A DNA stretch of 64,000 nucleotides from a virus, in the IMG/VR virus record IMGVR_UViG_3300017963_000020, positions 1 through 64,000 of that record, one strand, 5' to 3'. This document shows positions 9,031 through 17,185 of the stretch, in pieces (position 1 is the stretch's first letter; each line of letters opens with the position of its first letter). The translations under genes and the position numbers were made by a program. The notes beneath the pieces were generated by a model. The model had not been told where the DNA came from. It saw only the letters and a program-made list of their open reading frames with translations, and did not search any database.

Positions 9031-9477
9031 CTATTTCTTGGGGTCGGCGTAGACACGAACGATGAAATTGCCTCCGCCTCCATGCGGAGTCAGGGTCACG
9101 AACAGGAGGCCGTTCTTGGCCGTCGTTTCTTCGGAAACCCATTCCTTCAGGTTCAGTCCAGTATCCACGGGCATCGCGACGCCTGAAGCTGAAGCGACGA
9201 TCTCGACCCCTGTCGCGCCGGACTTCACGCCGATCGCCCAGTCCAGGGTCGTGGCCGTCCCCGATTGTTTTTCGATCACGATCCGCCGGAGCAAAGCTGC
9301 GAACAGCCTCTCGTCGCCCGTGACCCATCGTTCCCAGGGAATTGATTCCTCTTTCGGGACGCCGTCCGACAGGCTTTGGAACTGAGCTGAACCCGACTTC
9401 GCCATGACGATTCGGTTGGAGTACAGAGCATCGTCGTACTCCAAGTCCATCGTCGGCTTGTGAGCGTTCTCGGTCAT
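9031..9477 (-). CDS. Probable virion structural protein, 148 aa
   Basis: A beta-rich protein with an Ala/Gly/Val-rich centre (residues 75-105) and a C-terminal strand segment FVTLTPHGGGGNFIVRVYAD. The composition fits a small tail or decoration protein. It overlaps the upstream gene by 4 bases. No named family recognised. Confidence 0.5.
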   Translation of the reverse strand: MTENAHKPTMDLEYDDALYSNRIVMAKSGSAQFQSLSDGVPKEESIPWERWVTGDERLFAALLRRIVIEKQSGTATTLDWAIGVKSGATGVEIVASASGVAMPVDTGLNLKEWVSEETTAKNGLLFVTLTPHGGGGNFIVRVYADPKK

Positions 9478-9824
9478 CGGTCTCCCTCCTGTTCTTTCGC
9501 AAGGACAGATTCGGCGAACAGAGTCGTACGACGAATCTCCTGGAAGCCTTTCGCTGGATCATTCTTGTACTTTTCGCAGAGCCTTGCGACTTCTGCATAG
9601 AATGATTCTATGCCCTCAGGGACACGTTGAATCACAGCATATTTTCCACTCGCGTCGATTCCGAAGCGAATCATTTTCTGTAGGCCAGCAAGACCGACGA
9701 ACGCCCGAATGCTGTCCGCCCCTAAATTAACGCCTTGATATGAAACCCTTCCGTTTATTTGGTCGAATATGACTCGATCTTTGCCGTCAGGTTGAACATT
9801 CTTATTCTTCTTCTTTCCCATCAT
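9474..9824 (-). CDS. Hypothetical protein, 116 aa
   Basis: A Lys-rich N-terminal tail (MMGKKKNKN) is followed by a mixed alpha/beta domain. The stop overlaps the next start by 4 bases. No family recognised; it belongs to the fibre/spike operon by position. Confidence 0.5.
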   Translation of the reverse strand: MMGKKKNKNVQPDGKDRVIFDQINGRVSYQGVNLGADSIRAFVGLAGLQKMIRFGIDASGKYAVIQRVPEGIESFYAEVARLCEKYKNDPAKGFQEIRRTTLFAESVLAKEQEGDR

Positions 9825-9852
9825 TCCACTCCATGCCGTCTGGCTTTGTGGA

Positions 9853-10026
9853 TTAGGCTAACGCTTTGATTTCGTCAGCCTGTCCAGTCGTGATGATGCC
9901 GTCGGAAGCGAGGCCGTCTGCCGTTTCTGCGACGGTCAAGCCAGCTAGATCGTTCTGCTGAAAGATTTTCAACAGATTTTCGCCACCGACCTGAATGGCC
10001 TTTGCACTTACTTGAGGAGAGATCAT
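9853..10026 (-). CDS. Hypothetical helical protein, 57 aa
   Basis: The start at ATG 10026 overlaps the upstream stop (TAATG), a coupling arrangement. The protein is a short helical polypeptide with alternating Ala/Leu/Ile. No family recognised. Confidence 0.5.
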   Translation of the reverse strand: MISPQVSAKAIQVGGENLLKIFQQNDLAGLTVAETADGLASDGIITTGQADEIKALA

Positions 10027-11504
10027 TAGTAAGCCCTCACAAGCTGCGTCGGATCGGTGACGGGCAGGCCTCCCCACAGAGTCGCACCTAACGCTCCAGG
10101 CTTGATGTCACCGCTCGTTCCTGTCAAAGTATTCGTTCCGGACGTTTCAAGGAAGGCTCCGTTCTCGAGCCGAATTCCATATCCACCGTTCCCCGTGCCG
10201 ATGATGTCCGTAACACGAAGGAATGATTTGACGACCTTGATCGCATCCGATACACTTGACCCGATATCGTCTGCCCAGGACTGAGCGTGTTTGACGTGTT
10301 CGATCCGCATTGGATTCGGTATATTCCTTATGACATTTTCGAACAAAAATAGGTCCATCAAATATTCAAATCGCATAGTGACGCCGTCAATTATGCTTCC
10401 GGTCAATGAACATTGTCCGCAATTCGTATATCTGATTTCTTCGTTTCGAAATTCATTATCAAAGATGCTCGCGGAAACTACCCTTGAAAGCGACAAATCA
10501 AGAACATCCCCGTAGAAAATGTTCCTGAACAGAGCTATTGATTCAGCTGCAGACAAAGACCAGAAAGCAAACCCTGTATTCGGGCCGAAGATTGCACTAT
10601 TCGACATCCTGAAATAATTTGTTCGCGAAGATTGTGGAAGGGCTTTATTTGTAAACAACATATTTCTGACGGCCACATCTGCAAGGCATGAATCCAAAAT
10701 GAGAGCCCAGCCGAATCCGCCGAATCCACCGCCATCCATATGGAAATTCTGAATGCTGATATCTTCGTTATTGAACGAACGATCCGTTGTCTGCAAGCCA
10801 ATGAGTTCCAATGGTCCGAACCCGAACCTGCCTGGATCGCCGTTCGCATCAAATAGCGTCTTGCGATCGTGTACTTCAAATTCCGTGGTATTGTCAGGCG
10901 GAGTTCCAAACGAACCTGTCCGCATAATTTCAATTCGTGTCGTAGTATTGTCCCTGATCAAATATGTATTTCCGGCAAGCGTTCCTCCGGTCAATACCAG
11001 AAGTTCGCCCTTCATTTCGCTTGCAGTCCAATCAGGCTCACCTGTCGGCTTGTCGATATACCACCGACCGCCTCCGCTTGCGACGCCTTCGTTCACCCCT
11101 GTCGTCAATGTTTTTTTGCCCGTCGTACCGATCAGCTTGAACATCGGGTCCGTAGATTTGTCGCTTGTAAATACGACATTCCCTTCCAATGTCAACGGGT
11201 CAAGAGTCCCTTCTTTGAAATTGACGGTCGTACGATGCTTGATAAACATCGGCAGGATTTCCGCGAGGCGAGCGCAAGTGCGAATCGGACGCGACTCCGA
11301 TTGCCCATCTGCGGAGTCAGAACCGTTGACCGGATCAACCCACAGATTCAGCTCGGCTGTCGTCTCCCTTGCATTCGTGCGGTCAATCACCTCCTCGTTG
11401 ATCAAGGTGGCGAGATCACGCTGACGGTTCTCGACTGCACCACGATCCGGGACCGCGAGCCTGTCACCGTCCGCGAAATAATCAGCCGGAAGTCTTTCCA
11501 ACAT
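10026..11504 (-). CDS. Tailspike-like protein, right-handed beta-helix
   Basis: A 492-residue protein. Residues 3-40 form an anchor (RLPADYFADGDRLAV...) nearly repeated at the start of the 14160-15260 gene. From about residue 60 it has the 'VDPVNGSDSADGQ' and 'IRTCARLAEIL' pattern seen at the entry of pectate-lyase-like beta-helices, followed by many short N/G/S-rich turns (for example FHMDGGGFGGFGWAL) characteristic of beta-helix rungs. Such spikes bind and often cut surface polysaccharide. No catalytic residues can be assigned by eye. Confidence 0.7.
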   Translation of the reverse strand: MLERLPADYFADGDRLAVPDRGAVENRQRDLATLINEEVIDRTNARETTAELNLWVDPVNGSDSADGQSESRPIRTCARLAEILPMFIKHRTTVNFKEGTLDPLTLEGNVVFTSDKSTDPMFKLIGTTGKKTLTTGVNEGVASGGGRWYIDKPTGEPDWTASEMKGELLVLTGGTLAGNTYLIRDNTTTRIEIMRTGSFGTPPDNTTEFEVHDRKTLFDANGDPGRFGFGPLELIGLQTTDRSFNNEDISIQNFHMDGGGFGGFGWALILDSCLADVAVRNMLFTNKALPQSSRTNYFRMSNSAIFGPNTGFAFWSLSAAESIALFRNIFYGDVLDLSLSRVVSASIFDNEFRNEEIRYTNCGQCSLTGSIIDGVTMRFEYLMDLFLFENVIRNIPNPMRIEHVKHAQSWADDIGSSVSDAIKVVKSFLRVTDIIGTGNGGYGIRLENGAFLETSGTNTLTGTSGDIKPGALGATLWGGLPVTDPTQLVRAY

Positions 11505-11537
11505 CGTACGACCCTCAATTCAAAGCTGGCTGTTGAC

Positions 11538-12251
11538 CTATTTCTGGTCCGGGGAATTGGTCACGGGAGTGGACCAGAAATCCAGGAAGTCCACGGGATG
11601 ATCGTGCTCTTCGGCCTTCGTGGTCTGCCCGTAGATGCGCCATCCGCTCTCGTCGCCCTTCGTGAGCGGGATGCTGAACGAATGCTTGTGAGCATGGAGC
11701 GTCGCGTTGACCGTCTTGGTGAAATCGGTCTCGGGCTTTTCCTTCTCTTGCTGGCCGAGCTTCCAATAGACCGCGTTCTCCATGGTCTCGCCTTCGAAAA
11801 CCTTGACGATCTTGTCGCCGACCTTCTTGTCCACGATCGTCCCGTGTCCCATGTGGACGTGACCGTCGCCATCTCCGGTGACGAAGTTGAGCGTTCGCTT
11901 GGCGACTGCGTGAACCTTCGCTCCCTTCTTCGCCTTGAGGAATTCGGAAAGCATGATCTTCTCGCCCCTCGAGAATTTCATTTCCTTTTCCAGGATCGGA
12001 AGGACTTCCTTCATGTCCGGGAAGATGTACGACTTGTTGATGTATTTCCAGTCCCGCTTGTCTCCCTTGCCGAACTCGGCCTCCATGGAGATACGGAGAA
12101 TGACGCCGTTCTCTGCCTGTTCGATGTTGATCCGCTTCTCCATGAGTTTCCCTTCCATGTCCTGCTTCGCGAGCAGGGAAAGGGATCCCTTGAAGCTCTT
12201 TTTGATTTCTTCGTCGCCCGTGATCTTGTCCTCGAAGTCCTTGAGTCCCAT
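11538..12251 (-). CDS. Hypothetical protein, 237 aa, His-rich C-terminus
   Basis: Begins MGLKDFEDKITGDEEIKKSF with a very good SD (AAAGGAGG). The second half is rich in His (HVHMGHG, LHAHKHSF, EEHDHPVDF), suggesting metal binding or a structural role. It sits between the spike operon and a GIY-YIG gene. No family recognised. It is long and well behaved in codon use, so it is certainly a real gene. Confidence 0.6.
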   Translation of the reverse strand: MGLKDFEDKITGDEEIKKSFKGSLSLLAKQDMEGKLMEKRINIEQAENGVILRISMEAEFGKGDKRDWKYINKSYIFPDMKEVLPILEKEMKFSRGEKIMLSEFLKAKKGAKVHAVAKRTLNFVTGDGDGHVHMGHGTIVDKKVGDKIVKVFEGETMENAVYWKLGQQEKEKPETDFTKTVNATLHAHKHSFSIPLTKGDESGWRIYGQTTKAEEHDHPVDFLDFWSTPVTNSPDQK

Positions 12252-12264
12252 TGAAATCCTCCTT

Positions 12265-12495
12265 TCATCCGCGCTCTATTGACCGTTCCTTCCAGTCCAG
12301 AGCCTTCTTGCCGTCTTCGGTGAACGAAAAACAGTCCCCGCCATGAGCGAGGATGAAACCTTCGGCCATAAGCCATTCGGACCATCGCCAGACACGAGTC
12401 GCAGTCAGCGGATCAAGCCGAAGCGACGGCAGAGCGAGGCGCACGACTTCTTCTGCTGTGTATTTGCCGTCGTACCTTGCCCTCTCTTCCGCCAT
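12265..12495 (-). CDS. Hypothetical winged-helix-like protein, 76 aa
   Basis: ATG 12495 is preferred to longer starts because the upstream part overlaps the zinc-ribbon gene. The pattern [13 protein letters not shown]...TRVWRWSEWLMAEGFI...DGKKAL resembles a small winged helix (helix-turn-helix followed by a beta-wing). This is a pattern impression, not a firm family call. Confidence 0.45.
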   Translation of the reverse strand: MAEERARYDGKYTAEEVVRLALPSLRLDPLTATRVWRWSEWLMAEGFILAHGGDCFSFTEDGKKALDWKERSIERG

Positions 12496-12652
12496 TGAAA
12501 CCACCGAGTAGAGTCCTAAATCGCCTCGCTCCACAATGATCGCAAGTGTAGAACAGTCGCAAACCCAAAGACGTCGTCGTGTCATTGATGGAGCGCGACG
12601 TCCATCGCGTTATCCTTCCGCATTCAAAACACCATTCGCCCATGATCAGCAT
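12413..12652 (-). CDS. Zinc-ribbon protein with basic tail, 79 aa
   Basis: CFECG near residue 9 and CDHCG near residue 37 form a zinc ribbon; the last 30 residues are Arg-rich. It overlaps the following gene by 83 bases, so its true C-terminus is less certain than its zinc core. Confidence 0.45.
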   Translation of the reverse strand: MLIMGEWCFECGRITRWTSRSINDTTTSLGLRLFYTCDHCGARRFRTLLGGFNGGREGKVRRQIHSRRSRAPRSAVASA

Positions 12653-12930
12653 GACTGAACACCGAACGTCTTGAAGAAAACGACCTTGTCCTTTTTCTTT
12701 TTGGCTTTGACCATTCTTTCGAATGTAGCAGCTCCAGACCGCGTCATGTTCTGCCTGATAGCAACGAGATGAACTGGAGATCTGCCTCTGGTATATTTTG
12801 CCCCTTTGCCCTCATTATGCTGTTTCAGTCTCCTTCCCATGTCGTTCGTGATTCCGCAATAATACGTCCCGTCTGCACAGAGCAGAAGATAGCAGGACCA
12901 ATCGGTATTCTCTTTTCGTTTCTTTGTCAT
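12646..12930 (-). CDS. GIY-YIG nuclease-like protein (YhbQ/UPF0213 type)
   Basis: A 94-residue single-domain protein with [19 protein letters not shown] (the GIY-YIG core), the Arg of GRRLKQHN, the [15 protein letters not shown] segment typical of the YhbQ/UPF0213 branch, and the Glu of ATFERMVK. These are the conserved positions of the fold. The small stand-alone members are structure-specific or repair nucleases, or uncharacterised. It is free-standing rather than fused to an intron or intein, so homing is not implied. Confidence 0.75.
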   Translation of the reverse strand: MTKKRKENTDWSCYLLLCADGTYYCGITNDMGRRLKQHNEGKGAKYTRGRSPVHLVAIRQNMTRSGAATFERMVKAKKKKDKVVFFKTFGVQSC

Positions 12931-13238
12931 GGTGTATTAAGCCTCCGCGCTCGGGCGGACTTGGTCGCGCCCGAGGCGGAAGATGGCTCTTTAATTCAGG
13001 TCCCGTGGGATGCCCGACTGTAGAAGTTCATTCCTGCTTCAAATCAAAGATGCTCCCGCGATGGGGAGTGAGGTTCACTAAAGAAATCCGCTCGTATAGA
13101 ATCTCAGGCCAGACTCATCGCTCTGCGTTAGGGGTCCTCTGTGGCTCCGGTCGCCGGATGCAGTCGGGCGACAAATGAGGAGCATGACCTCTCTCCAGGA
13201 GATCGGGACAAAGCCCGACAGCAGCTCGAGCAGAATGA
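12931..13238 (-). other. Non-coding stretch with hairpins between speD-like and GIY-YIG genes
   Basis: About 300 bases with no convincing gene. A strong hairpin (CTCGGGCG at 12950-12957 with CGCCCGAG at 12968-12975, extended by TCCGC/GCGGA) sits just before the GIY-YIG start. A second small hairpin (TCGGG/CCCGA, 13201-13216) follows the speD-like stop. A 55-codon frame starts at an ATG overlapping the speD-like stop (ATGCTGA) but has no SD. It could hold a structured RNA or termination signals. Confidence 0.4.
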
Positions 13239-13592
13239 TCAGCATGGAAATCGGCCAGTCTCGTCTTGGAAAACGACTTCGCCGTTGACCCTGTCAAGTA
13301 TGAATTGCATCGCGTTCTCCGCCTTCGCTCGTTCTCCACAAGTGAAAGCGTTCAACGCGAGCTTCCCTCCCTCGGTGTAGTAATGTGCAGTCAAGTGAGA
13401 TTCGTCAAGCAAGATTGCGACCGTGAAGCCAGGAGGCGAGCCATTCTCGCCGAGGTCTACTGCGACTTCACCGACGACTGTCGCTCCGGCGAATCTAGCT
13501 GCCTCCTTCAAGAGGCTTTTCGCCCTGACCGCATTCGCGATGAACGGTGATTTCGCGCCGATTAAATCAACCCGAATCTCCTTTCCCCTCAT
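13239..13592 (-). CDS. speD: S-adenosylmethionine decarboxylase (SpeD) family protein
   Basis: The start at ATG 13592 gives 117 residues, the size of the short prokaryotic proenzyme. ESHLTAHYYTEGG contains the self-cleavage Ser after Glu and the processing His; NAFTCGERA holds the catalytic Cys, and GATVVGE lies before them. In this family the chain cuts itself at Glu-Ser to make a pyruvoyl group that decarboxylates S-adenosylmethionine for spermidine synthesis. Some phage-encoded homologues are known to act on arginine or ornithine instead, and the substrate cannot be told here. No spermidine synthase is visible nearby. It lies beside groES in a structural operon. Confidence 0.8.
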   Translation of the reverse strand: MRGKEIRVDLIGAKSPFIANAVRAKSLLKEAARFAGATVVGEVAVDLGENGSPPGFTVAILLDESHLTAHYYTEGGKLALNAFTCGERAKAENAMQFILDRVNGEVVFQDETGRFPC

Positions 13593-13608
13593 CGCCTGTC
13601 TCCTCATG

Positions 13609-13902
13609 TCACTCCAGGACCATGAAGACGTCGTGGTGACTGATGACGAGGAGGTCTTCGCCGTTGATCTGCACGTCCACGCCTCCCATCGGGGCGAACA
13701 GAATGTAGTCGCCCTTCTGAACCTTCGGCGCATCAGGCGACCAGCTTTCCTCCTGAGGCAATCCAGCCTCCACGACGGTCCCTTCGTTCAATGTTTTCTT
13801 GGACACGTCCGGAATGACGATCCCGCCTTCCGTGACCTTGTCCGGATCTTTTCGCCTGACCAGGATCCTTCCCGGCATCATCTTGACCGACTTGCGTTCC
13901 AT
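13609..13902 (-). CDS. groES: GroES-like co-chaperonin
   Basis: ATG 13902, with AAAGGAGAA upstream, gives exactly 97 residues, the normal GroES length. The pattern 'MMPGRILVRRKDPDKVTEGGIVIP' (shown in part), a mobile-loop region, 'NEGTVVEAG', 'VQKGDYILFAPMGGVDV' and 'EDLLVISHHDVFMVLE' follows the GroES fold from end to end. It probably pairs with host GroEL to fold a phage protein, as T4 gp31 does for its capsid protein. No groEL is seen in the window. Confidence 0.85.
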   Translation of the reverse strand: MERKSVKMMPGRILVRRKDPDKVTEGGIVIPDVSKKTLNEGTVVEAGLPQEESWSPDAPKVQKGDYILFAPMGGVDVQINGEDLLVISHHDVFMVLE

Positions 13903-13942
13903 GACGTTCTCCTTTCCTTGCTCTCTGGCCTTGGAAACGTGT

Positions 13943-14146
13943 TTATTCCGCGATCGCGTCCAGCACGACCTCGCATTGTGCTCGGATATCTGCATCCGAG
14001 TGACCTGTTTTCCAGCCTTCCAATATGGTCACGACGTCCGCTTCCGTTCCGCCATCTCTGGCCGTGATGATTGAATCCTTGTCTGCCTGTTCCAGCATCC
14101 GGAACAGCAGATAGAAGTCCATGGTTTCAGCGAGAGGCTTCGCCAT
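13943..14146 (-). CDS. Hypothetical protein, 67 aa
   Basis: The start at 14146 is set by AAAAGGAGGAAGGG. A small, acidic, all-helical protein. No family recognised. It lies between the second spike gene and groES. Confidence 0.55.
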   Translation of the reverse strand: MAKPLAETMDFYLLFRMLEQADKDSIITARDGGTEADVVTILEGWKTGHSDADIRAQCEVVLDAIAE

Positions 14147-14159
14147 CCCTTCCTCCTTT

Positions 14160-15260
14160 TTAGACCCAGATGGATCCGTTGAACATCTTGAAAGCGTATG
14201 CCGTCCGGTCCTTCCATGCTGATCCGGTCGGCGGTCTTGCAGGGGCGACCAGACTGCCGAACGTCGGTGCTCCACCATGCCTCGCGAGGTCGGTGATACC
14301 GATGTCCAGCGAATTGAACGGGGCGACGTCGTCTATACGAACGCCTCCCCATTCCACATGAGCACTCTCCGCGTTCACGAACAGCCTCGTGTCGGTCGTT
14401 GGACCAAGGTTGAAGTTCGCGATGTCCACTCCGAACAGCTCGAACCTTGCCCCTGTATCTACAGCATCAATGAGCGAAAATGGCTGGAAGAAATTGACGA
14501 GGTGAATTGTGATATTGTGCAAGTAGACGAGGCAATTTCTTACCTTCATCCACTGATTCGGGAACAGAAATATGGGCTGATTCTGGACGTAGACCGCTCC
14601 CTTGACTGCACTCGGTGAGTCGTCCTGGTCGTTGATCCAGAATTGACCGTTGTTTGAATAGACGTTATTGAAATGTACGATGCAACCCTCAGATCCATGG
14701 GTCCGGATAATCGAACCGTCAGGAGGCTGTCCCTGATGGAAATGAGAGTCCTTCATGAAGATCAGGTTGTTTGACTTGCCGTATATTCTTCCTTCATGTA
14801 CGAGGCCGATGAGGGAGAAGATGGTTCTGTCCCTATCGTCGGCGACCTGAAGATCGAAATCGCCAATGATCCTCGGCAGAGCTGTTCCGCCCGGAGATGG
14901 TCTGCCGTTGACGTTGTTATATAGTCCAGATGACCGAATGAAAACGTGTCTCTTCGGAAGCGTCAGGCCTCCGCTCGGTAGAAGGAAATCGCGGTCCGAC
15001 CTCGGATCGATCGTGATGACGATTGCCTGATCCGCCGTCAAGTCAGCGTCTGCCTGTTCAATCGCGTCTTCGATGGAATCGTACGAACCTTCACGGTCCT
15101 CGTCCACGTGATACGGCAGACCTTGCTCCACTCCACGTCCACGGTTCAGTAGATCGGAAAGCGAATCCCGAGCTTCCTGAACCGGACCAAGCGAGCGGAC
15201 GGCAATACGATCGCCGTCGGCGAAGTAATCCAGGGGCAGACGAGCAAGCGGAAACGTCAT
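14160..15260 (-). CDS. Second tailspike-like beta-helix protein
   Basis: A 366-residue protein whose first 40 residues (PLARLPLDYFADGDRIAV...) match the anchor of the 10026-11504 spike. The body shows pectate-lyase-like features: 'YDSIEDAIEQADADL', 'PKRHVFIRSSG' and many short N/D-rich turns (for example VYSNNGQFWIND). The C-terminus ends with a short W-x-D motif block (GSAWKDRTAYAFKMFNGSIW). Two spikes with one anchor and different bodies suggest alternate or paired receptor-binding proteins. Confidence 0.65.
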   Translation of the reverse strand: MTFPLARLPLDYFADGDRIAVRSLGPVQEARDSLSDLLNRGRGVEQGLPYHVDEDREGSYDSIEDAIEQADADLTADQAIVITIDPRSDRDFLLPSGGLTLPKRHVFIRSSGLYNNVNGRPSPGGTALPRIIGDFDLQVADDRDRTIFSLIGLVHEGRIYGKSNNLIFMKDSHFHQGQPPDGSIIRTHGSEGCIVHFNNVYSNNGQFWINDQDDSPSAVKGAVYVQNQPIFLFPNQWMKVRNCLVYLHNITIHLVNFFQPFSLIDAVDTGARFELFGVDIANFNLGPTTDTRLFVNAESAHVEWGGVRIDDVAPFNSLDIGITDLARHGGAPTFGSLVAPARPPTGSAWKDRTAYAFKMFNGSIWV

Positions 15261-15263
15261 GGC

Positions 15264-15452
15264 TTATCCCTCTTCTAACTCTTGATTGATCTGGAGTTCG
15301 TTTTCTTCAATGTACTTTGCGACGCTCGGCCATTCGTCCAGCCATTTCTGGTCACGGAGCCAGTCGAGATAGGATGCCGGGACATCCCTCATTTCCTTGC
15401 CCTTGTGCTTCCCAAAGGGCATCGGGTCAGAATCTTTTAATGCTTCGACCAT
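15264..15452 (-). CDS. DUF3820-like protein, 62 aa
   Basis: The segment MPFGKHKGKEMRDVPASYLD followed by WLRDQ matches the short DUF3820 family (also annotated as putative quorum-sensing-regulated factor), whose core is PFGKxKGxx-x-VPxxYLxWL. It is common in phages and often near replication or nuclease genes. Function not established. Confidence 0.7.
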   Translation of the reverse strand: MVEALKDSDPMPFGKHKGKEMRDVPASYLDWLRDQKWLDEWPSVAKYIEENELQINQELEEG

Positions 15453-15459
15453 CGCTCCC

Positions 15460-15642
15460 TCAGATGCTCGTGGTTTTGATCCGCTGGATACAGGGTTTGC
15501 ACAGATGGTTCTCGCCCATCCTGATGTCCTCCGGGCTCGGCAAGAGCTCGATCCTGTTCTGATGCGTGATCCTGTACGCGACCAGATTGTTTTCCTTCTG
15601 GTTCGACTTGCAGAGATTGCAAGTGTAGATCGTTTCTTTCAT
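15460..15642 (-). CDS. Zinc-ribbon miniprotein, 60 aa
   Basis: ATG 15642 follows AAGGAGAA. CNLCK near residue 8 and CKPCI near residue 50 give one four-Cys zinc site. Function unknown. Confidence 0.6.
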   Translation of the reverse strand: MKETIYTCNLCKSNQKENNLVAYRITHQNRIELLPSPEDIRMGENHLCKPCIQRIKTTSI

Positions 15643-15668
15643 AGCAGGTTCTCCTTCTGGAGGTCGGC

Positions 15669-16016
15669 TCACTTGTCCTTCTTTTCCTTGACCTTGTCCT
15701 CGGCGACTCCCTGATCCTTGCGATTCTGCTCAGCGACCGCGTCCCGTTTCACCTTTTCCGCAGCTTCCTTCGTGGCCTTGCGGAGCAGAGCCTCCTTGAA
15801 GGCGATCGTGCGTTCCTTCGGATGGATCGTGCCTTCCGGGATCGTTGGGACATACTGATCGACCTTTTTCTTCTTGCCGAGGCAGTATCCGCAGACGCCA
15901 TCCTCCTCCTCGGAATCCTTGATCACGTGTCCGCGCCCGAACGGATTGGGCATCTCGAGGGGCGATCCACATTTCTTGCAAGATCGCTTCGGCTTCGGTA
16001 CCGGAGTCGTCTGCAT
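15669..16016 (-). CDS. Zinc-ribbon protein with Lys-rich C-terminus, 115 aa
   Basis: ATG 16016 follows TAGGAGAAA. CKKCGSP (residues 14-20) and CGYCLG (residues 42-47) form a ribbon. From about residue 80 the chain is rich in Lys, Glu and Ala, likely a charged helix. No family recognised. Confidence 0.55.
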   Translation of the reverse strand: MQTTPVPKPKRSCKKCGSPLEMPNPFGRGHVIKDSEEEDGVCGYCLGKKKKVDQYVPTIPEGTIHPKERTIAFKEALLRKATKEAAEKVKRDAVAEQNRKDQGVAEDKVKEKKDK

Positions 16017-16026
16017 GATCTTTCTC

Positions 16027-16464
16027 CTACCATTCAATCGTCGCCGTTGAATCTGTGACGCGAATCCGAGTTACCCTGCTACCGATCAAAACGCATCCGT
16101 TTTCGACGGTGATCGATTCTCCTGTCCGCATCGCATCGGCGACGATGGATGCAAGTTCCCGAAGGGCATGATCCTGCCTTGCCCTTTCAGCCATCTCGCT
16201 GATCTCTGCGATTACCTTTTCAAAGTCGCAGTCGAATCCGCGATCGCTATACAAACCAATCCGACGCATCATTCGTTCTTGGGCAGCTTGCGCTTCCCAT
16301 TCGTTCCTGAGCGCGAAATTGGACTGGAAGACCTGCTCTTGGAATTTAACCTTGCGCCGACGTTCCTGTCGTTCCGCTGAACGCCGGAACTTATTCTGCT
16401 TCCGCATGATCTTGTTCTTGCGACGCTGATCATGCCGGATCTTGCCTGGATGGATGCGTTTCAT
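16027..16464 (-). CDS. Hypothetical basic/helical protein, 145 aa
   Basis: The first 45 residues are strongly basic (KIRHDQRRKNKI..), then a long helix, then a small beta C-terminus. The pattern suggests nucleic-acid binding, but no family is recognised. It overlaps the upstream stop by 4 bases. Confidence 0.5.
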   Translation of the reverse strand: MKRIHPGKIRHDQRRKNKIMRKQNKFRRSAERQERRRKVKFQEQVFQSNFALRNEWEAQAAQERMMRRIGLYSDRGFDCDFEKVIAEISEMAERARQDHALRELASIVADAMRTGESITVENGCVLIGSRVTRIRVTDSTATIEW

Positions 16465-17000
16465 GAGCCTGTCTCCGCCCGGAACGATGCTCTATTTTCG
16501 TTCTCGCAGAACGCCTTCGCAGCTTCCAGGTCGGTGAATCGTATCTTCTCGTAGAACGGGAGCATGAGTTCCGGGTCGTTTGCGAGATACAGCTGGCCGT
16601 GATCGTCCTTGCGGATTCTCCAACAGAACCCTTCCTCATAGTAAGAACAGGCGACCAGCTGATCTCTCACGTGACCTTCGACGTTCTTCGGGCTCCATTT
16701 CGTTTCTTCCCATACGAGCGGGAAATATTCTGGTCCTTCAGATTTGGCTGAACCGATATTGCCTCCAGCCTCAAGTATCTGGCGTCGTAGACCCTTGATC
16801 CTGACTCGTATTTCCTTCATTATCTTTGCCTGAGCATCGAAGGAGACGCTTCGGCTTTTATATAGAGCCTCTTCTTTTGCAAGATCGCTCTTGAGGTCGC
16901 AGACCTTGCATCGAACCATCTGATCATGGTCCATATATATTTCGTGGTCCTGGAGTTCTTTTCCGCAGTCGTCGCACGTCGCAATCTTGATTCCCATCAC
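16461..17000 (-). CDS. Zinc-finger protein, 179 aa
   Basis: CDDCG (residue 9) and CKVCD (residue 31) give an N-terminal zinc ribbon, followed by a coiled-coil-like segment (about 38-75) and a C-terminal domain with Trp- and Phe-rich strands. It resembles the DksA/TraR layout only loosely (a coiled coil beside a zinc ribbon, but in the reverse order). Function unknown. Confidence 0.5.
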   Translation of the reverse strand: MMGIKIATCDDCGKELQDHEIYMDHDQMVRCKVCDLKSDLAKEEALYKSRSVSFDAQAKIMKEIRVRIKGLRRQILEAGGNIGSAKSEGPEYFPLVWEETKWSPKNVEGHVRDQLVACSYYEEGFCWRIRKDDHGQLYLANDPELMLPFYEKIRFTDLEAAKAFCENENRASFRAETGS

Positions 17001-17185
17001 TTTCTCCTTTCATTCCAAGCCATCAGGCTATCTGGCGGTCTCCGCCATACCGACCAGACGAGAGGTCGGCTCAATTGCCCTATCGTGTCCCAGATGCGGA
17101 ATATGATCTGTCTCCATCGAGGCAGACTGTAGAACCAGAGGCCGAGTCCGCCCGTATAGATTGGCCGTCCGTTCATTTCCGCCAT
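16997..17185 (-). CDS. Hypothetical Trp-rich protein, 62 aa
   Basis: Short, basic and Trp-rich (6 Trp), overlapping its upstream gene by 13 bases. It may associate with membranes through an aromatic face, but there is no clear transmembrane segment. No family recognised. Confidence 0.4.
   Translation of the reverse strand: MAEMNGRPIYTGGLGLWFYSLPRWRQIIFRIWDTIGQLSRPLVWSVWRRPPDSLMAWNERRK

Noticed and set aside
9014-9598. A 194-codon minus-strand frame
   Set aside because: Arg-rich shifted frame of the two real genes at 9031-9477 and 9474-9824.
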